Shown here piece by piece: positions 63,838 to 64,000 of a stretch of DNA of 64,000 nucleotides. The position numbers and the translations under genes are program-made. The first letter of the stretch is position 1. Each line of letters opens with the position of its first letter. The notes below the pieces were generated by a model. It had not been told where the DNA came from. It saw nothing but the letters and a program-made list of their open reading frames with translations, and ran no database searches. The DNA is taken from positions 45,081 through 109,080 of the forward strand of contig JAFKEE010000046.1 in assembly GCA_017307505.1 (NCBI GenBank). Reading direction: 5' to 3'. This stretch comes from Acidobacteriota bacterium (GTDB lineage: Bacteria > Acidobacteriota > Terriglobia > Bryobacterales > Bryobacteraceae).

Positions 63838-64000
63838 AGCGGTACGTTCCGAGGACATAGGTAACAGTCGGAAATGGAGCTCGGGAGCGTGAAGGGCAGT
63901 CCAGCATTGGGTATGCCCTGGAAAGAGGTCCGAGTGGAAGAACAACGACTGTCGATCGTTCAAGAACATCGAGATGGGGCCTCAATTTCGAGCCTCGCTG
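63838..64000 (+). mobile_element. Left end of a putative IS481-type insertion sequence (runs off the window)
   Basis: The sequence after the broken repeat unit (GGTACGTTCCGAGGACATAG and onward) has no counterpart in the other units and leads directly into the start of a transposase-like frame. The exact left terminus and any inverted repeat cannot be fixed because the right end is outside the window. Confidence 0.55.
63913..64000 (+). CDS. Start of an IS481-family-like transposase (partial)
   Basis: Twenty-nine codons remain: MPWKEVRVEEQRLSIVQEHR followed by DGASISSLA. N-terminal MPW(R/K)E ... followed by a helix and a helix-turn-helix beginning 'SISSLA' is the usual opening of IS481-type DDE transposases. 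The rest lies beyond the window. AAATGG-type leader and GAAGGGCAG precede the ATG. Confidence 0.55.
   Translation, partial: MPWKEVRVEEQRLSIVQEHRDGASISSLA

Overview
The window is GC-rich DNA of a Gram-negative bacterium, most likely an acidobacterium of the Solibacter/Paludibaculum type (Bryobacterales). The evidence is two orphan ~820-residue MacB/FtsX permeases of the ADOP type without ATPase genes, a 1608-residue SBBP-repeat/propeller surface protein, an LptD homologue (LPS outer membrane), many exported carbohydrate enzymes, and exported versions of enzymes that are usually cytosolic. I cannot name a species.

Layout. 1-3.5 kb: end of one secreted protein and a complete GH54-like arabinofuranosidase whose lamin-tail domain is interrupted by repeat modules. 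3.7-5.6 kb: a small PadR-like regulator, tRNA-Gly(TCC) and an exopolysaccharide-initiating sugar transferase. 5.7-11.9 kb: an ISC iron-sulfur operon (iscR-iscS-iscU-iscA-hscB-hscA-iscX) without a ferredoxin gene, whose HscB carries a four-cysteine N-terminus like that of human HSCB. 11.9-15.8 kb: a sigma-54 response regulator, a tiny DHp-only protein translationally coupled to it, and a DHp-receiver hybrid. 15.9-17.3 kb: rpmI-rplT followed by a coiled-coil gene and zapA. 17.4-29.4 kb: SBBP protein, EAL-HDOD protein, an alpha-galactosidase-like enzyme, LptD, and an RDD membrane protein.

29.5-34.2 kb holds a five-gene group 3b-type NADP-linked [NiFe] hydrogenase operon: beta Fe-S subunit, a cyclic-nucleotide-binding-domain protein, gamma flavin/2Fe-2S subunit, delta small subunit and alpha large subunit. 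All genes overlap, and the operon follows a promoter with an FNR/CRP-like palindrome. No maturation genes are present. 34.2-46 kb: an exported pyruvyl-transferase-like protein, an ADOP permease, OsmC, a GH36 alpha-galactosidase, an FG-GAP protein, DinB and YdeI family proteins, an exported 2-hydroxyacid dehydrogenase and an exported HpaI-type aldolase. 46-57.4 kb: a multi-PAS hybrid histidine kinase with one dead receiver, a lipoprotein, a protein with a TIMP/netrin-like N-terminus, an aldonolactone-oxidase-like flavoprotein, a DUF1559 pseudopilin, a sugar porter and a five-bladed-propeller hydrolase. 57.5-62.9 kb: a two-gene molybdenum hydroxylase and a second ADOP permease.

The right end (63.09-63.84 kb) carries two full and one truncated copy of a ~346-368 bp non-coding repeat. 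The third copy is broken by what looks like the left end of an IS481-type insertion sequence whose transposase runs off the window. A shortened copy of the same repeat lies alone at 52.8 kb.
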